Positions 1 to 8,800 of a stretch of DNA of 64,000 nucleotides are shown one piece after another. This DNA is from JAPLKX01 sp035530195 (GTDB lineage Bacteria > Hydrogenedentota > Hydrogenedentia > Hydrogenedentales > SLHB01), in contig DATKVG010000036.1 of assembly GCA_035530195.1 (NCBI GenBank), forward strand, positions 1-64,000. Direction: 5' to 3'. The notes under the pieces were generated by a model. That model did not search any database and was not told where the DNA came from. It worked only from the letters and a program-made list of their open reading frames with translations. Position 1 is the first letter of the stretch; every line of letters begins with the position of its first letter. The translations under genes and the position numbers were made by a program.

Positions 1-693
1 ACCAATGCCTCCTTGGAGGGGGCACGGGTTCACTATGCCAACTTGGAAGGTTCAATCCTCACTGGAGTCAGGATCTTTGACGCTTCCTTCCAAAACTGTT
101 CTCTGCGCAACGTGACTTGTGAATACGTAGACATTCAGAAACGTGGCGAAGGATCGAGGCGGCTTCCAGAAGACAGGGATTTTGAGGACGGTGAGTTCGA
201 AGAGTTCTTCGGGAAGTACAAGGACATTTACTCTATGATTGAGAGTGACGTCAAGGAACGCAGAGAAATGAATCACGCGTTCATCTCCTACGTAAATGAG
301 GATATTGAAGCAGCGACACGTCTCTGCGACGATCTCCGGAAGAGCGGCATCAAGGTTTGGATTGACAGTAAAATGCTCCAGCCCGGAGCAAAATGGCAAG
401 CTGCAATAAGGAATGCCATCCAGGACGGGGCTTTTTTCATCGCCTGTTTCTCGCAGAAGTACTCGAGGAGAGACAAATCCTACATGAATAAGGAGCTGCG
501 CATAGCAGTCGATAAGATGATGGAAATGCCGAACGACAGAGTCTGGTTCATCCCTGTGAAGCTGTCACCTTGTGACATTCCTGACTTCAGCATTGGAGGC
601 AACGAGACATTCAGAGATATACAGTGGGTAGACCTATCGCAAGATTGGGCCGAGGGAGTGCAACGGATTGTCCACATCATTAAGGGCGACTGA
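1..693 (+). CDS. Pentapeptide-repeat plus TIR-domain protein (5' end outside window)
   Basis: The reading frame is open from the first base, so the start lies upstream. The first ~45 residues show A(N/S)LxG-type pentapeptide repeats (ANLEG, SILTG, ASFQN, CSLRN). A charged linker follows, then a TIR domain over roughly the last 140 residues, beginning at NHAFISYVNEDIEAA. The segment YMNKELRIA places a Glu where TIR NADases carry their catalytic Glu (CxxEL-like). Bacterial TIR proteins commonly degrade NAD+ or make cADPR-type signals in antiphage defence, and pentapeptide solenoids are recruitment modules. A defence role is inferred from the family and from the toxin-antitoxin-like genes downstream. 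The domain call is secure; activity and partner are not visible. Confidence 0.75.
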   Translation, partial: TNASLEGARVHYANLEGSILTGVRIFDASFQNCSLRNVTCEYVDIQKRGEGSRRLPEDRDFEDGEFEEFFGKYKDIYSMIESDVKERREMNHAFISYVNEDIEAATRLCDDLRKSGIKVWIDSKMLQPGAKWQAAIRNAIQDGAFFIACFSQKYSRRDKSYMNKELRIAVDKMMEMPNDRVWFIPVKLSPCDIPDFSIGGNETFRDIQWVDLSQDWAEGVQRIVHIIKGD

Positions 694-825
694 AATCTCG
701 GCGTCTCCATGGTCGATCTGCTACTCGGTCGTGCCCCGCTCGGTGCGATGTTGCGGTGCATTCACGAGTGCGTTGAGGAGTACTGCGGCATTGATCTACA
801 AGGGAAAACGAGGGACAGCAAGCAA

Positions 826-1363
826 TTCTTCACCTAAGCTCGTGGGCGAGCCGGTGAGCGTGCCGGACGCGGCGGCGCTGGCGGCGTCGGAGCCGTATCA
901 ATTCCAGTGGTGGGCGTTGGGTCTTGTGGGAGCGCGGCCGGTGGAAGAGAAGAAGGGCGCGGATAAGGGTATTGACGGCAAGATCGTGTTCCAAGGCGAC
1001 GGGGCGGGGAAGTTCGAGTCGGTGATCCTGTCCGTGAAAGCCGGTCACGTCACAGTCAATCAGGTCCGCGACTTGCGCGGCGTGGTCGAACGCGAAAAGG
1101 CCGCAATAGGCGTGTTGATTTCCATGGAAGACCCCACCAAACCCATGCAGATCGAATCCGTAACCGCCGGTTTTTACGAATCCGAAACGTGGAACCGCAA
1201 ATATCGTAAGATCCAACTCCTCACCGTGGCAGACCTTTTAGCGGGAAGACGCATAGACATGCCCCCCATCAGGCAAGTCGGCAAAACCTTCAAAAAAGCC
1301 CCAAAAGCATCCCGCAAAGGCGCCCAGACCGGCGAACTCCCCTTGCAGGGGGATGAAGGATGA
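826..1363 (+). pseudogene. C-terminal fragment of a site-specific DNA methyltransferase (copy 1)
   Basis: From about SSPKLVGEPV onward the product resembles the C-terminal restriction-endonuclease-like tail of adenine-specific DNA methyltransferases: YQFQWWALGLVGARP, KKGADKGIDG, then SVKAGHVTVNQVRDLRGVVE, EKAAIGVLISME and GFYESETW. None of the catalytic methyltransferase motifs (DPPY, FxGxG) occurs upstream; bases 694-825 carry unrelated sequence in this frame. It therefore looks like a 5'-deleted relic. A second copy of its last ~370 bases occurs at 2284-2643. The domain could still be translated as a stand-alone protein, but no good ribosome site is seen at its start. Confidence 0.65.
996..1363 (+). 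repeat. Direct repeat, copy 1 (methyltransferase C-terminus)
   Basis: About 360 bases are repeated at 2284-2643 with high identity, differing mainly at third codon positions. The two copies bracket the nucleotidyltransferase pair. Identity starts at GGCGACG and fades shortly before each stop codon. Confidence 0.8.
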
Positions 1364-1536
1364 CAACGGGGCAGGCCGAATAGGCGCAAAACCACCATGA
1401 AGGTTGTGGACATTTTCGCGCAATGATACGATGACAATAGTGGATGTGCGCGCGTTGGAACGGCAGATAGACCCGTTGTGTATGCTCTTTATGGGCTGTC
1501 GACAGAGGAAATCTTAGTGGTAGAGGGCTCAACCCA

Positions 1537-2058
1537 ATGAAAGCCACACTCGAAACCATCAACCAGATGCAGGTGGATGGACTTATTGGCCGATACGCCA
1601 TCGGCGGGGCGGTGGGCGCGACGTTTTACCTCGAACCCGCCGCCACGCTCGACATTGGTGTTTTCATTTCGCTCCCGAACCCTGCCGCTGGTCAGATCCT
1701 CTCGCTCGCGCCCATTTATGAGTATCTGACGGCGCGCGGCTGCCGGGTGGAAAAGGAATACATCATTGTGGGCAACTGGCCTGTCCAATTCCTGCCGCCC
1801 AGCGATGCCTTGGACGAAGAAGCCTTGGGGCAGGCCATTGAGGCCGATGTGGACGGAATCAAAACGTATGTGATGACGGCGGAACATCTCGTGGCGATCG
1901 CGTTGAGGACGGGCCGTGCAAAAGACAAGATCCGCGTCGAACAGTTCATCGAGAGCGGTGTGCTCGATGCCGCGCGGCTGGAGGATATTTTGACGCGGCA
2001 CGGCCTGCTGGCCAAATGGAACAAACTCATGCGACAATACCGGGAGGAGAACGAATGA
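1537..2058 (+). CDS. Nucleotidyltransferase-like protein (AbiEii/MNT type), probable TA component
   Basis: This 173-residue protein begins with a helix, then YAIGGAVGATFYLEPA and ATLDIGVFISL, which resembles the hGG...DhD core of minimal nucleotidyltransferases. In that fold the second acidic residue binds metal, but here the motif reads D-I-G, so the second Asp appears replaced by Gly (GGT, one base from GAT). The rest is helical (MTAEHLVAIALRTGRAKDKIR), as in AbiEii-like toxins. The stop overlaps the next ATG (ATGA), so the two genes are translationally coupled. A toxin-antitoxin or abortive-infection role is inferred from family and context; the altered motif makes present activity doubtful. 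Confidence 0.55.
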   Translation: MKATLETINQMQVDGLIGRYAIGGAVGATFYLEPAATLDIGVFISLPNPAAGQILSLAPIYEYLTARGCRVEKEYIIVGNWPVQFLPPSDALDEEALGQAIEADVDGIKTYVMTAEHLVAIALRTGRAKDKIRVEQFIESGVLDAARLEDILTRHGLLAKWNKLMRQYREENE

Positions 2059-2234
2059 CCCCCTGGATGCTAAGGATTTTGGAAAGCAAGCGGGCCACCC
2101 GCAAAAGAATCGCCGCATTGCCTTTTGCCCGGAAGCTTGAACTCCTCGAAAAGCTCCGCGACCGAAGTCTGCTCATCGCCTCCAGTCCCCTCCGCCATGC
2201 AAAACAGAGACACAAACATAAACCCGAAGAATGA
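2055..2234 (+). CDS. Small basic protein coupled to the nucleotidyltransferase gene
   Basis: A 59-residue, Arg/Lys-rich helical protein (MTPWMLRILESKRATRKR, LPFARKLELLEKLRDRS). Its ATG overlaps the TGA of the preceding gene, with GGGAGGAG just upstream as ribosome site. The pattern of RKLELLEKLRDR resembles small partners that accompany nucleotidyltransferase-type toxins in many genomes. No domain can be assigned with certainty; an antitoxin-like partner is inferred only from coupling. The last ~12 codons are low-complexity (KQRHKHKPEE) and end ~50 bases before the second methyltransferase repeat. Confidence 0.5.
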   Translation: MTPWMLRILESKRATRKRIAALPFARKLELLEKLRDRSLLIASSPLRHAKQRHKHKPEE

Positions 2235-2283
2235 TCCGTGCCCCCTCCACGGCGGGAACACGAGGAAACTGAGGGGAAAATGG

Positions 2284-2643
2284 GGCGACGCGGCCGGGAA
2301 GTTCGAGTCGGTGATCCTGTCCGTGAAGGCCGGCCACGTCACAGTCAATCAGGTCCGCGACTTGCGCGGAGTGGTCGAGCGCGAAAAGGCCGCAATAGGC
2401 GTCCTGATTTCCATGGAAGAACACACAAAGCCCATGCAGATCGAATCCGTAACCGCCGGTTTTTACGAATCCGAAACGTGGGGCCGCAAATATCGCAAGA
2501 TCCAACTTCTCACCGTGGCGGACCTTTTAGCGGGAAGACGCATAGACATGCCCCCCATCAGACAAGTCGGCGCAACCTTCAAAAAAGCCCCAAAAGCATC
2601 CCGCAAAGGGACCGAGACAGGCGAACTGCCGTTGAACGAGTAA
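2284..2643 (+). pseudogene. C-terminal fragment of a DNA methyltransferase (copy 2)
   Basis: Encodes GKFESVILSVKAGHVTVNQ, REKAAIGVLISMEEHTKP, GFYESETWGRKYRKIQLL and a C-terminus (FKKAPKASRKGTETGELPLNE), nearly identical to the copy ending at 1363 but with 5' sequence lost even closer to the C-terminus. It joins without a proper start to an unrelated leader at 2235-2283. It is a relic left by duplication or recombination of a restriction-modification gene. Differences from copy 1 are mostly synonymous, so the copies probably diverged while one was still under selection, or represent two paralogues. Confidence 0.65.
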
Positions 2644-2659
2644 TTATGAATTGCGAGTC

Positions 2660-2710
2660 AATTACGAATTACGAATTAGCCAGGGGTTGGGAGCATAATT
2701 CGTAATTGAT
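2660..2710. repeat. AT-rich direct repeat, left copy
   Basis: ATTACGAATT-type palindromic sequence followed by AGGGGTTGGGAGCATAATTC and GTAATTGAT. It recurs at 3282-3340 with a few changes, so the pair brackets the DUF4258/DUF2283 genes. Confidence 0.75.
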
Positions 2711-2722
2711 GGAGGGCCCGAG

Positions 2723-2974
2723 GTGAAATTCGAGCTGACGAAACACGCCCAGAAGGTGTTGGACGAACGCGAAATTCCGGTCGAGTGGGTGGAGCGGACA
2801 TTGTCCGCGCCGGAATTGGTTTTGCCGGACCCGGATGCCGCCACGGTGGAGCGTCGTTTCCGGCGGATACCTGAATTTGGCGGGCGGGTGTTGCGCGTGG
2901 CCGTCAACACGGCAGTTGAGCCGAACCGGGTGGTGAGTGTATTCTTTGATCGTCGGATGAAAGGCAAACTATGA
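2723..2974 (+). CDS. DUF4258 family protein (probable RelE-like toxin)
   Basis: An 83-residue protein matching the DUF4258 pattern: KHAQKVLDEREIPVEWVERT near the N-terminus and a C-terminal beta segment (RVLRVAVNT, VVSVFFDRR). The start is GTG with GGAGGG seven bases upstream. Its stop overlaps the ATG of the next gene (ATGA). DUF4258 proteins are small RelE/BrnT-like beta proteins that often sit beside a DUF2283 or HTH partner in toxin-antitoxin-like modules. Here the partner is DUF2283. Toxicity is inferred from the pairing and is not demonstrated. Confidence 0.7.
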   Translation: MKFELTKHAQKVLDEREIPVEWVERTLSAPELVLPDPDAATVERRFRRIPEFGGRVLRVAVNTAVEPNRVVSVFFDRRMKGKL

Positions 2975-3171
2975 GATTGCACGTGGACAAAGAAGCCGAT
3001 GCCCTTTACCTGCGGCTGGATGATTCCAAGATCATCGAGTCCGAAGAAGTGTCGCCCGGCGTAGTGCTGGATTTCAACGAGCGCAATCAAGTGGTAGGCA
3101 TTGAAATGCTGAACCTTTCCAAGCGCACCCCAAATCTGGATTTGCGCGAATTCCAATTCCAGACCGCCTGA
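2971..3171 (+). CDS. DUF2283 family protein (probable partner of the DUF4258 protein)
   Basis: A 66-residue protein with the DUF2283 signature: D-KEADALYLRL, then SEEVSPGVVLDFNE, VVGIEMLNLSKR. Family members are short beta-hairpin proteins usually encoded directly after DUF4258 or similar toxin-like genes. Translational coupling (ATGA overlap) supports co-synthesis in fixed ratio. The role as antitoxin or accessory factor is an inference from genomic pairing. Confidence 0.75.
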   Translation: MRLHVDKEADALYLRLDDSKIIESEEVSPGVVLDFNERNQVVGIEMLNLSKRTPNLDLREFQFQTA

Positions 3172-3281
3172 CCGGAAAACAAAAGCCGGTGGCGCGGGAA
3201 ATTCCGGGGGGACATTTGGGGAGAGACTGCTCATTTTGGGCTGTTTTCTCCTTTGCTGCATTTGGGCGGTCGGGATTCTTC

Positions 3282-3340
3282 AATTACGAATTAAGAATTA
3301 CGAATTGGGCAGGGGTTGAGAGCATAATTCGTAATTGATA
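3282..3340. repeat. AT-rich direct repeat, right copy
   Basis: Second copy of the 2660-2710 element, with one additional AATTAAG unit on its left side. It is followed by another TAATTCGTAATTG, so the arms can pair. Both copies lie in spacers of very low GC compared with the flanking genes. Confidence 0.75.
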
Positions 3341-3365
3341 TGTAATTCGTAATTGAGGAGGTGCG

Positions 3366-3833
3366 ATGACGGGTCGAAAGCAGGCCGAATCAGCGCCGCA
3401 GGCCGAGATCGTCCTTTATCAGACGGCGGACGGGCGGACGCGGCTGGAATGCCGGTTTGCGGACGAGTCCATCTGGCTGACGCAACGGCTGATGGCGGAG
3501 TTGTTCCAAACCTCGACCCCGAATATCAATCAGCATCTGAAAGCCGTCTTCGAAGAGGGGGAACTGTCTCCCGCGCGAACTATTAAGAAATACTTAATAG
3601 TTCAATCCGAGGGGGTCAGGAGCGTTTCACGCCAAGTGGACCACTACAACCTCGATGCCATTCTGGCCGTGGGTTACCGTGTGTGTTCGCCGCGAGGAAC
3701 GGCGTTCAGCCAGTGGGCGACGGCCCGATTGGGCGAGTATCTGCTCAAGGGCTTCACGCTCGACGATGAACGGCTCAAAAACCCGCCGGGGCCGGGCGTG
3801 CCCGACTACTTCGACGAGATGAAGGAGGCATAA
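3366..3833 (+). CDS. RhuM-like protein, C-terminally truncated
   Basis: The 155-residue product matches the N-terminal half of RhuM ('virulence protein') family members: EIVLYQTADGRTRLECRF, then WLTQRLMAELFQTSTPNINQ (a winged-helix-like DNA-binding segment), RTIKKYLIVQSEG and DHYNLDAILAVGYRV. Full members are ~330 residues and continue after LKGFTLDDERLKNP; here the frame ends 17 residues later. GAGGAGG precedes the ATG. RhuM genes are frequent in pathogenicity and defence islands, with poorly known function. The truncation may be tolerated, since the DNA-binding half is intact. Confidence 0.7.
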   Translation: MTGRKQAESAPQAEIVLYQTADGRTRLECRFADESIWLTQRLMAELFQTSTPNINQHLKAVFEEGELSPARTIKKYLIVQSEGVRSVSRQVDHYNLDAILAVGYRVCSPRGTAFSQWATARLGEYLLKGFTLDDERLKNPPGPGVPDYFDEMKEA

Positions 3834-4397
3834 ATGAAACGCCTGCTTAAAGTTGCGAAATACCTCCTCCTCATCTGGGGCGGCCTGACGCTCGCCTGCG
3901 TTGTCGTGCTCGCCGCCTTAACCGCGTACAGAATGAACGTCGGCGGCTTCCTTAGGGATAAGACAGATCAAGCTACCGCTGACGACGTCCGGTTCGTCCT
4001 CAACTGGTGCGAACTCGGCGTCTGGCGCATCGAGTCCGTCGTCCACAGTCATGTTTCACCAAGATCGCTTACCGGAGACTATACCGACGCCTACGCCATC
4101 AAAATCTCCCAAGTCACCCCAGAAGAACTCCTGCTCGCAGGAGGTACTTTCAGTACGCACTACTGGTATCGCGGCGACCAATTGCCCAAAATGATTGACG
4201 ACGCCATACCTCTTGTCGTCGGTTCTGTCAAATGCGATAACCTCTACTGGTTTCCGCCCGAAACTGAACTCCGGTCCAGCGAAATCTACGTCTATCCCTG
4301 GACCATTGGCTATCATGGCATCGAAGTAAGGTCGGCCGAACTTATCTTCACCCGTCCCGCCGACAAAATGGTCTTCTTCTTCGGAGGCAAGATTTAG
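3834..4397 (+). CDS. Membrane-anchored hypothetical protein
   Basis: A 187-residue protein starting one base after the RhuM stop, with AAGGAGG upstream, so the two are co-translated. Residues ~11-33 (LLLIWGGLTLACVVVLAAL) form one transmembrane segment after a short basic N-terminus. The remainder, including many Trp/Tyr residues, is predicted extracytoplasmic. I do not recognise the family. Confidence 0.6.
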   Translation: MKRLLKVAKYLLLIWGGLTLACVVVLAALTAYRMNVGGFLRDKTDQATADDVRFVLNWCELGVWRIESVVHSHVSPRSLTGDYTDAYAIKISQVTPEELLLAGGTFSTHYWYRGDQLPKMIDDAIPLVVGSVKCDNLYWFPPETELRSSEIYVYPWTIGYHGIEVRSAELIFTRPADKMVFFFGGKI

Positions 4398-4605
4398 CCA
4401 CCCTGCCAACATCGTTTTTAGCTCCTGCTCCCCCACGTCCCCACCCCGCTGACACCACTCAAAAAAATCTTTCCTTGTGCTCTTTGGGTTCTTTGTGGCT
4501 AAATATTTGCAGTTTACTTATTATACACATCTTGTTTGTCGGCCAAATACCCCTTGTTTCGCGAGACTTCGCTTCTTTCCGAGCTGCATAAAACACAACC
4601 TCTTG

Positions 4606-4625
4606 AAGGGCAAAACACCCTTCTG
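4606..4625. other. Short inverted repeat before the peptidase gene
   Basis: GAAGGG and CCCTTC arms separated by seven bases form a small hairpin ending 13 bases before the chosen ATG. It may affect translation; no clear Shine-Dalgarno is present. Confidence 0.35.
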
Positions 4626-4638
4626 CCATGCTGCGCAT

Positions 4639-5823
4639 ATGTGTGACACGATGGTCATAGTCGGCGGCGGCCGAGTCCTGTTTGCCAAGAACTCGGACCG
4701 CGACGCCAACGAGGCGCAGCTGCTCGAATGGCATCCGCGGCGCGAGTATAACCACGGCACCCGGCTGCGCTGCACCTGGATCGAGGTGCCGCAAGCCGAG
4801 CGGACGCACGCGGTCCTGATCAGCCGGCCGTTCTGGACATGGGGCGCCGAGATGGGCGCAAACGAGCACGGGGTCGCGATCGGCAACGAGGCCGTGTTCA
4901 CCAACCAGCCCTACGCCAAAACCGGCCTGACCGGCATGGACCTGTTGCGGCTGGCGCTCGAACGGGCCGAGTCGGCGCAACAGGCGTGCGACGTGATCGT
5001 CGGGCTGCTCGAAACCCACGGCCAGGGCGGCGGCTGCGGCTACGAGAACTCACGGTTCACGTATCACAACAGCTTCCTGATCGCCGACCCGCGCGGCGCG
5101 ATTGTCCTCGAAACCGCGGGCCGTCACTGGTCGGCCGAACGCGTCGAGGGCTCGCGAAGCATCTCGAACAGCCTCACGATCCCCGGGTTTGCGCAAACGT
5201 ATTCAGACCGGCTCAAAACCGGCGTGGCGATGGGCAGGGCCCGCCACGCGTTGACCTCGGCAGGCATCGCGGGCGTCTCGGGCGTCGCAGGGCTGTTTGC
5301 CATCCTGCGCAGCCACGGCGCCGCCGGTAACTGCCTGCCGCGCTACTCGTGGCTCAACGGCGCCATGGGCGCGCCGTGCGTCCACGCCGGCGGCATCGCG
5401 GTACACGTGCAGACCACGGCATCGTGGGTGGCGCAGCTTGCGCCCGGCGGCTGCCGCCATTGGGTAACGGCCACGAGTGCGCCATGCACCAGCCTGTTCA
5501 AACCGGTGTACGTCGACCGGCCGCTCGACCTCGCCGCACCGGGCGAGAACCCCGGCCAGTCGCTGTGGTGGCGGCACGAGCGGCTGCACCGCATCGTCAT
5601 GAAAGATCCGGAGACGCTTTTCCCGGTTTTTGAAGAGGACCGCGACGCGATCGAGCGCAACTGGGTCGAGTCGCCGCCGGATTCCGCCGAAGCGTTCGCC
5701 GAACACGGCCGGCTGCTCGATGGTTGGCTCGAGAAGGCAGGGCAGATACAAGCCCGCGACACGCGCCCGTTCTACGTCCGCGCGTATTGGAAAAAGCGAG
5801 ATCGCATGATTGGCGCGAAATGA
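4639..5823 (+). CDS. Secernin-like C69 family peptidase / acyl-transferring Ntn hydrolase
   Basis: The protein begins MCDTMVIVGGGRVLFAKNSD, the classic secernin/dipeptidase A (C69) N-terminus in which Cys2 becomes the catalytic nucleophile. This fixes the start at 4639; upstream in-frame codons give no plausible Ntn-hydrolase start. NEAQLLEWHPRRE and GANEHGVAIGNEAVF are further family landmarks. It is 394 residues, the usual secernin size, with no signal peptide. C69 enzymes hydrolyse dipeptides or related amides; the substrate cannot be told from sequence. It converges with the rhamnosidase gene, whose stop lies only 7 bases away. Confidence 0.85.
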   Translation: MCDTMVIVGGGRVLFAKNSDRDANEAQLLEWHPRREYNHGTRLRCTWIEVPQAERTHAVLISRPFWTWGAEMGANEHGVAIGNEAVFTNQPYAKTGLTGMDLLRLALERAESAQQACDVIVGLLETHGQGGGCGYENSRFTYHNSFLIADPRGAIVLETAGRHWSAERVEGSRSISNSLTIPGFAQTYSDRLKTGVAMGRARHALTSAGIAGVSGVAGLFAILRSHGAAGNCLPRYSWLNGAMGAPCVHAGGIAVHVQTTASWVAQLAPGGCRHWVTATSAPCTSLFKPVYVDRPLDLAAPGENPGQSLWWRHERLHRIVMKDPETLFPVFEEDRDAIERNWVESPPDSAEAFAEHGRLLDGWLEKAGQIQARDTRPFYVRAYWKKRDRMIGAK

Positions 5824-5830
5824 TAGATTT

Positions 5831-8800
5831 TTATTTGGCTGCTACCGCATACGTCCCTGAACCGACCTCGAATACGGCGGCGCCGTTTTCCGTTCTCAGG
5901 AATTTCACGCCGTCGGCTTCGGCCATGGGTTTGCCGCCTTCCGTGATGCTCGATGCGTCTTTGGCCGGCACGTAGACGGTAGCCACGGTGTTGGCCGGAA
6001 TCGAGAAATTCCACACGAGGCCGGCACCGTCGCGTTTCCACTCGCTCGAGATCGGCCCCATCTGCGAGTTGTATGTTACTTTGGCGAACTCGAGGCCAGG
6101 CACGGGCGTCGGCTTGAGCGTGATGCGTTTGAACGCCAGGGCTTTCTCGAGGTCCGGCCGAATGCCGCCGAGGTACTCGTACATCCAGATGCCGAGATCG
6201 CCGACGAGCATGACGTGGTTGTGCGAGTTCATGGCGGGATCGGCGGTATCGCCGTTCCACAACTCCCAGATGGTCGTAGCGCCTTTTTCGATCATGTATC
6301 CCCAACTGGGGTAGGTCGTCTGGCCGGCAATGGTGTAGGCGATGTCGGGCCGGCCGTTGTCCGAGAGAACGCGGTTGAGAAACTGGCCGCCGATCAGGCC
6401 GGTGCCGATGTGGCCTTTGCCTTCGACCATGATCTTGTCGGCGAGGTAGTTAAACACGCGGTCTTTGTACTCCGGCGGCACCATCCCGTACGCCAGCGGC
6501 AGCACCTGCGAGGTTTGCGAGCCGTTGCCATAGACGGCCTTTTCCCGGTCGAGGAATTTGTTGTTGAACGCACTCAACAACCGGTCGGCGAGTGACATAA
6601 AGCTCGCTCTGTCGCTGGTTCTCCCGAGGAGGTCGGCGTACCGAGCCATCAGCCTAAGGTCGTGATAGAAGTACGATGTCGCGAGCAACTCGGCGGGCGT
6701 TTTGCGCAGCGGGTCTTTGGAATGGATGAGTGATTGCTCCTCGGGCGGGACGCACCAGTCGCCGTAATTGTCTTTCGGCATGATGTCGTCTTTGAGGTAG
6801 CCGGACATGTGGTTGATCCACTTCTTGAACCCGTCGTAGTGGCGTTCGATCACGCGGATGTCGCCGTACTGTTCGTAGAGCATGTTGGGAATGATGATGA
6901 AACTCGAGGGCCACGTGACGTTGTCGTTGTACAGCGGCCAGTAGGACGGGCAGACGTCGGAGACGCTGCCGGAGTCTTTCTGTGCGTCGTGCATGTCGCA
7001 TACCCACTTGGCGTACAGCGCCGAGATGTCGTGCAGGTATCCTTCGCCGCGCGATTCCTCGGACCGGTCGCCGAGCCAACCCTGGCGCTCGTCGCGCTGC
7101 GGGCAGTCGGTCGGGATGCTGCGATAATTGCCGCGGACGCCCCAGACGATGTTGTGGTAGATGTTGTTGAGCACTTGATTCGAGCACGCGAACGTGCCGG
7201 CTTGCGGGACGGTGTCGTTTACGACTTGGCCCTCGAGCGCGTCCATGGGGGGTTCGCCGGGCCAGCCGGTGACTTCGACGAACCGGAAGCCGTGGTAGGT
7301 GAACCGCGGCTCGTACGTCTCGACACCGCCGCCGGCGCAGGTGTAGAGGTCGGTGACTTTCGCTCCGCGGATGTTGTCGAGGTAGAGGGTTCCGTCGTCG
7401 CGGACGGTTTCGGCGTGGCGCAACGAGACGGTTGTTCCGGCGGGCGCGTCGAGTTTGATGCGGCACCAGCCCACCATGTTCTGGCCCATGTCGAAGATAT
7501 AGACGCCGGGCGAGGGGTTACTACGGCCGATGGGTTTGAGCGTTTCGACAACTTTGATCGGCTCGATCATCTGTGCGGACATAACGCCGCCGGGGCTTTC
7601 GACCTCTTTGGCGTTTTGCCAGCTCGCATCGTTGTATTCGGGCGTGTTCCAGCCATCGAGTTGCATTCTGGCGTCGTAAGTTTCGCCGTCGTACTCGCAG
7701 TTGGTGCGGATCGGCCCGTCGGTGGTCAGTTTCCAGGAGGTGTCGCTGACGACTTCGCGCACGGCGCCGTCGGCATACTCGACGCGCAGGAGGAACAGCA
7801 GCTTTGGGAACCCGTAGGTGCGGGTAGCGGTCGGCGAGCCGATGCGCGGCGCGTAATATCGGCCGTTGCCGAGCCAGACGCCGATCGCGTTCACGCCTTC
7901 CTTGAGCATGGACGTGACGTCGTGCGTGACGTAGAAGGCGCGCTTGTTATATTCGGTGAGACCGGGAGAGAGAACGTCGTCGCCGGCTTTGCGGCCGTTC
8001 AGATACAACTCGGACAAGCCCAGGCCGGACATATAGGCGGTCGCCCGCTTCACGTTCGGCCCAACCTCGAAATTCTTCCGTAACATCCGCGCGGGGATCT
8101 TGATGACTTCTTCTTTGCGGATGCCGGCCCAGGGTTCCATGGCATAGGGGCCGAGTTCCTTGGCGGGCTTCCATGCGGAATCGTCAAACGAGGCCGCCAG
8201 CCAGGCGCCGCCGCTGATGGTGTCGGATGATTTCCATGAAGCGTCGGTGCCTACGGTGATCGTCTTGCCGCCGACGATTTTGACTTCGAGTTGAGCGAGC
8301 AGCCCGGCGGGATTGGGATTGTCGCCGAAATTTTCCGCTTCGATTGCGATGACGTTCTGCCCGGTCTTGAGGTATTTGGCCACGGGGGCCTCGATGATGG
8401 CCATCCCGCCGTCGACCGATTTCTGGCCGTTGACAAACAGGACGAACTTGTTGTCGGCGACGATCTCGCACACGGCGTTGTCCACCGTTGAGCCTGCGGG
8501 AATCTCGACGATGCGGCGGAAGTAGCGTTTGGCTACCGGGGCGCTTTTTGCGGGTTCGCCTTCCGCGAACCAGATCCACTTGGCCTGCTGGAACGCCTTC
8601 TCCTCAGCCGGTTTGCCGGTGTCGTCGAGGCCGATCCACTGGCCCTTCCACTCGGCCGGGTCGAGAATGCCCATGGTCCAGAGCGCGGGTTCGCTCCATT
8701 TCGATTCCTTCCCCGCCTGATCCCATACGCGGACTTTCCACCAGCATTCGGCGTGCGAGGCGAGCGGCGCGCCCGCGTAAGGAGTTTGGATGCACTGGTC

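Noticed and set aside
6734..8083. 449-codon frame opposite the rhamnosidase
   Set aside because: Antisense to GH78 sequence with intact catalytic motifs; no independent evidence of coding.
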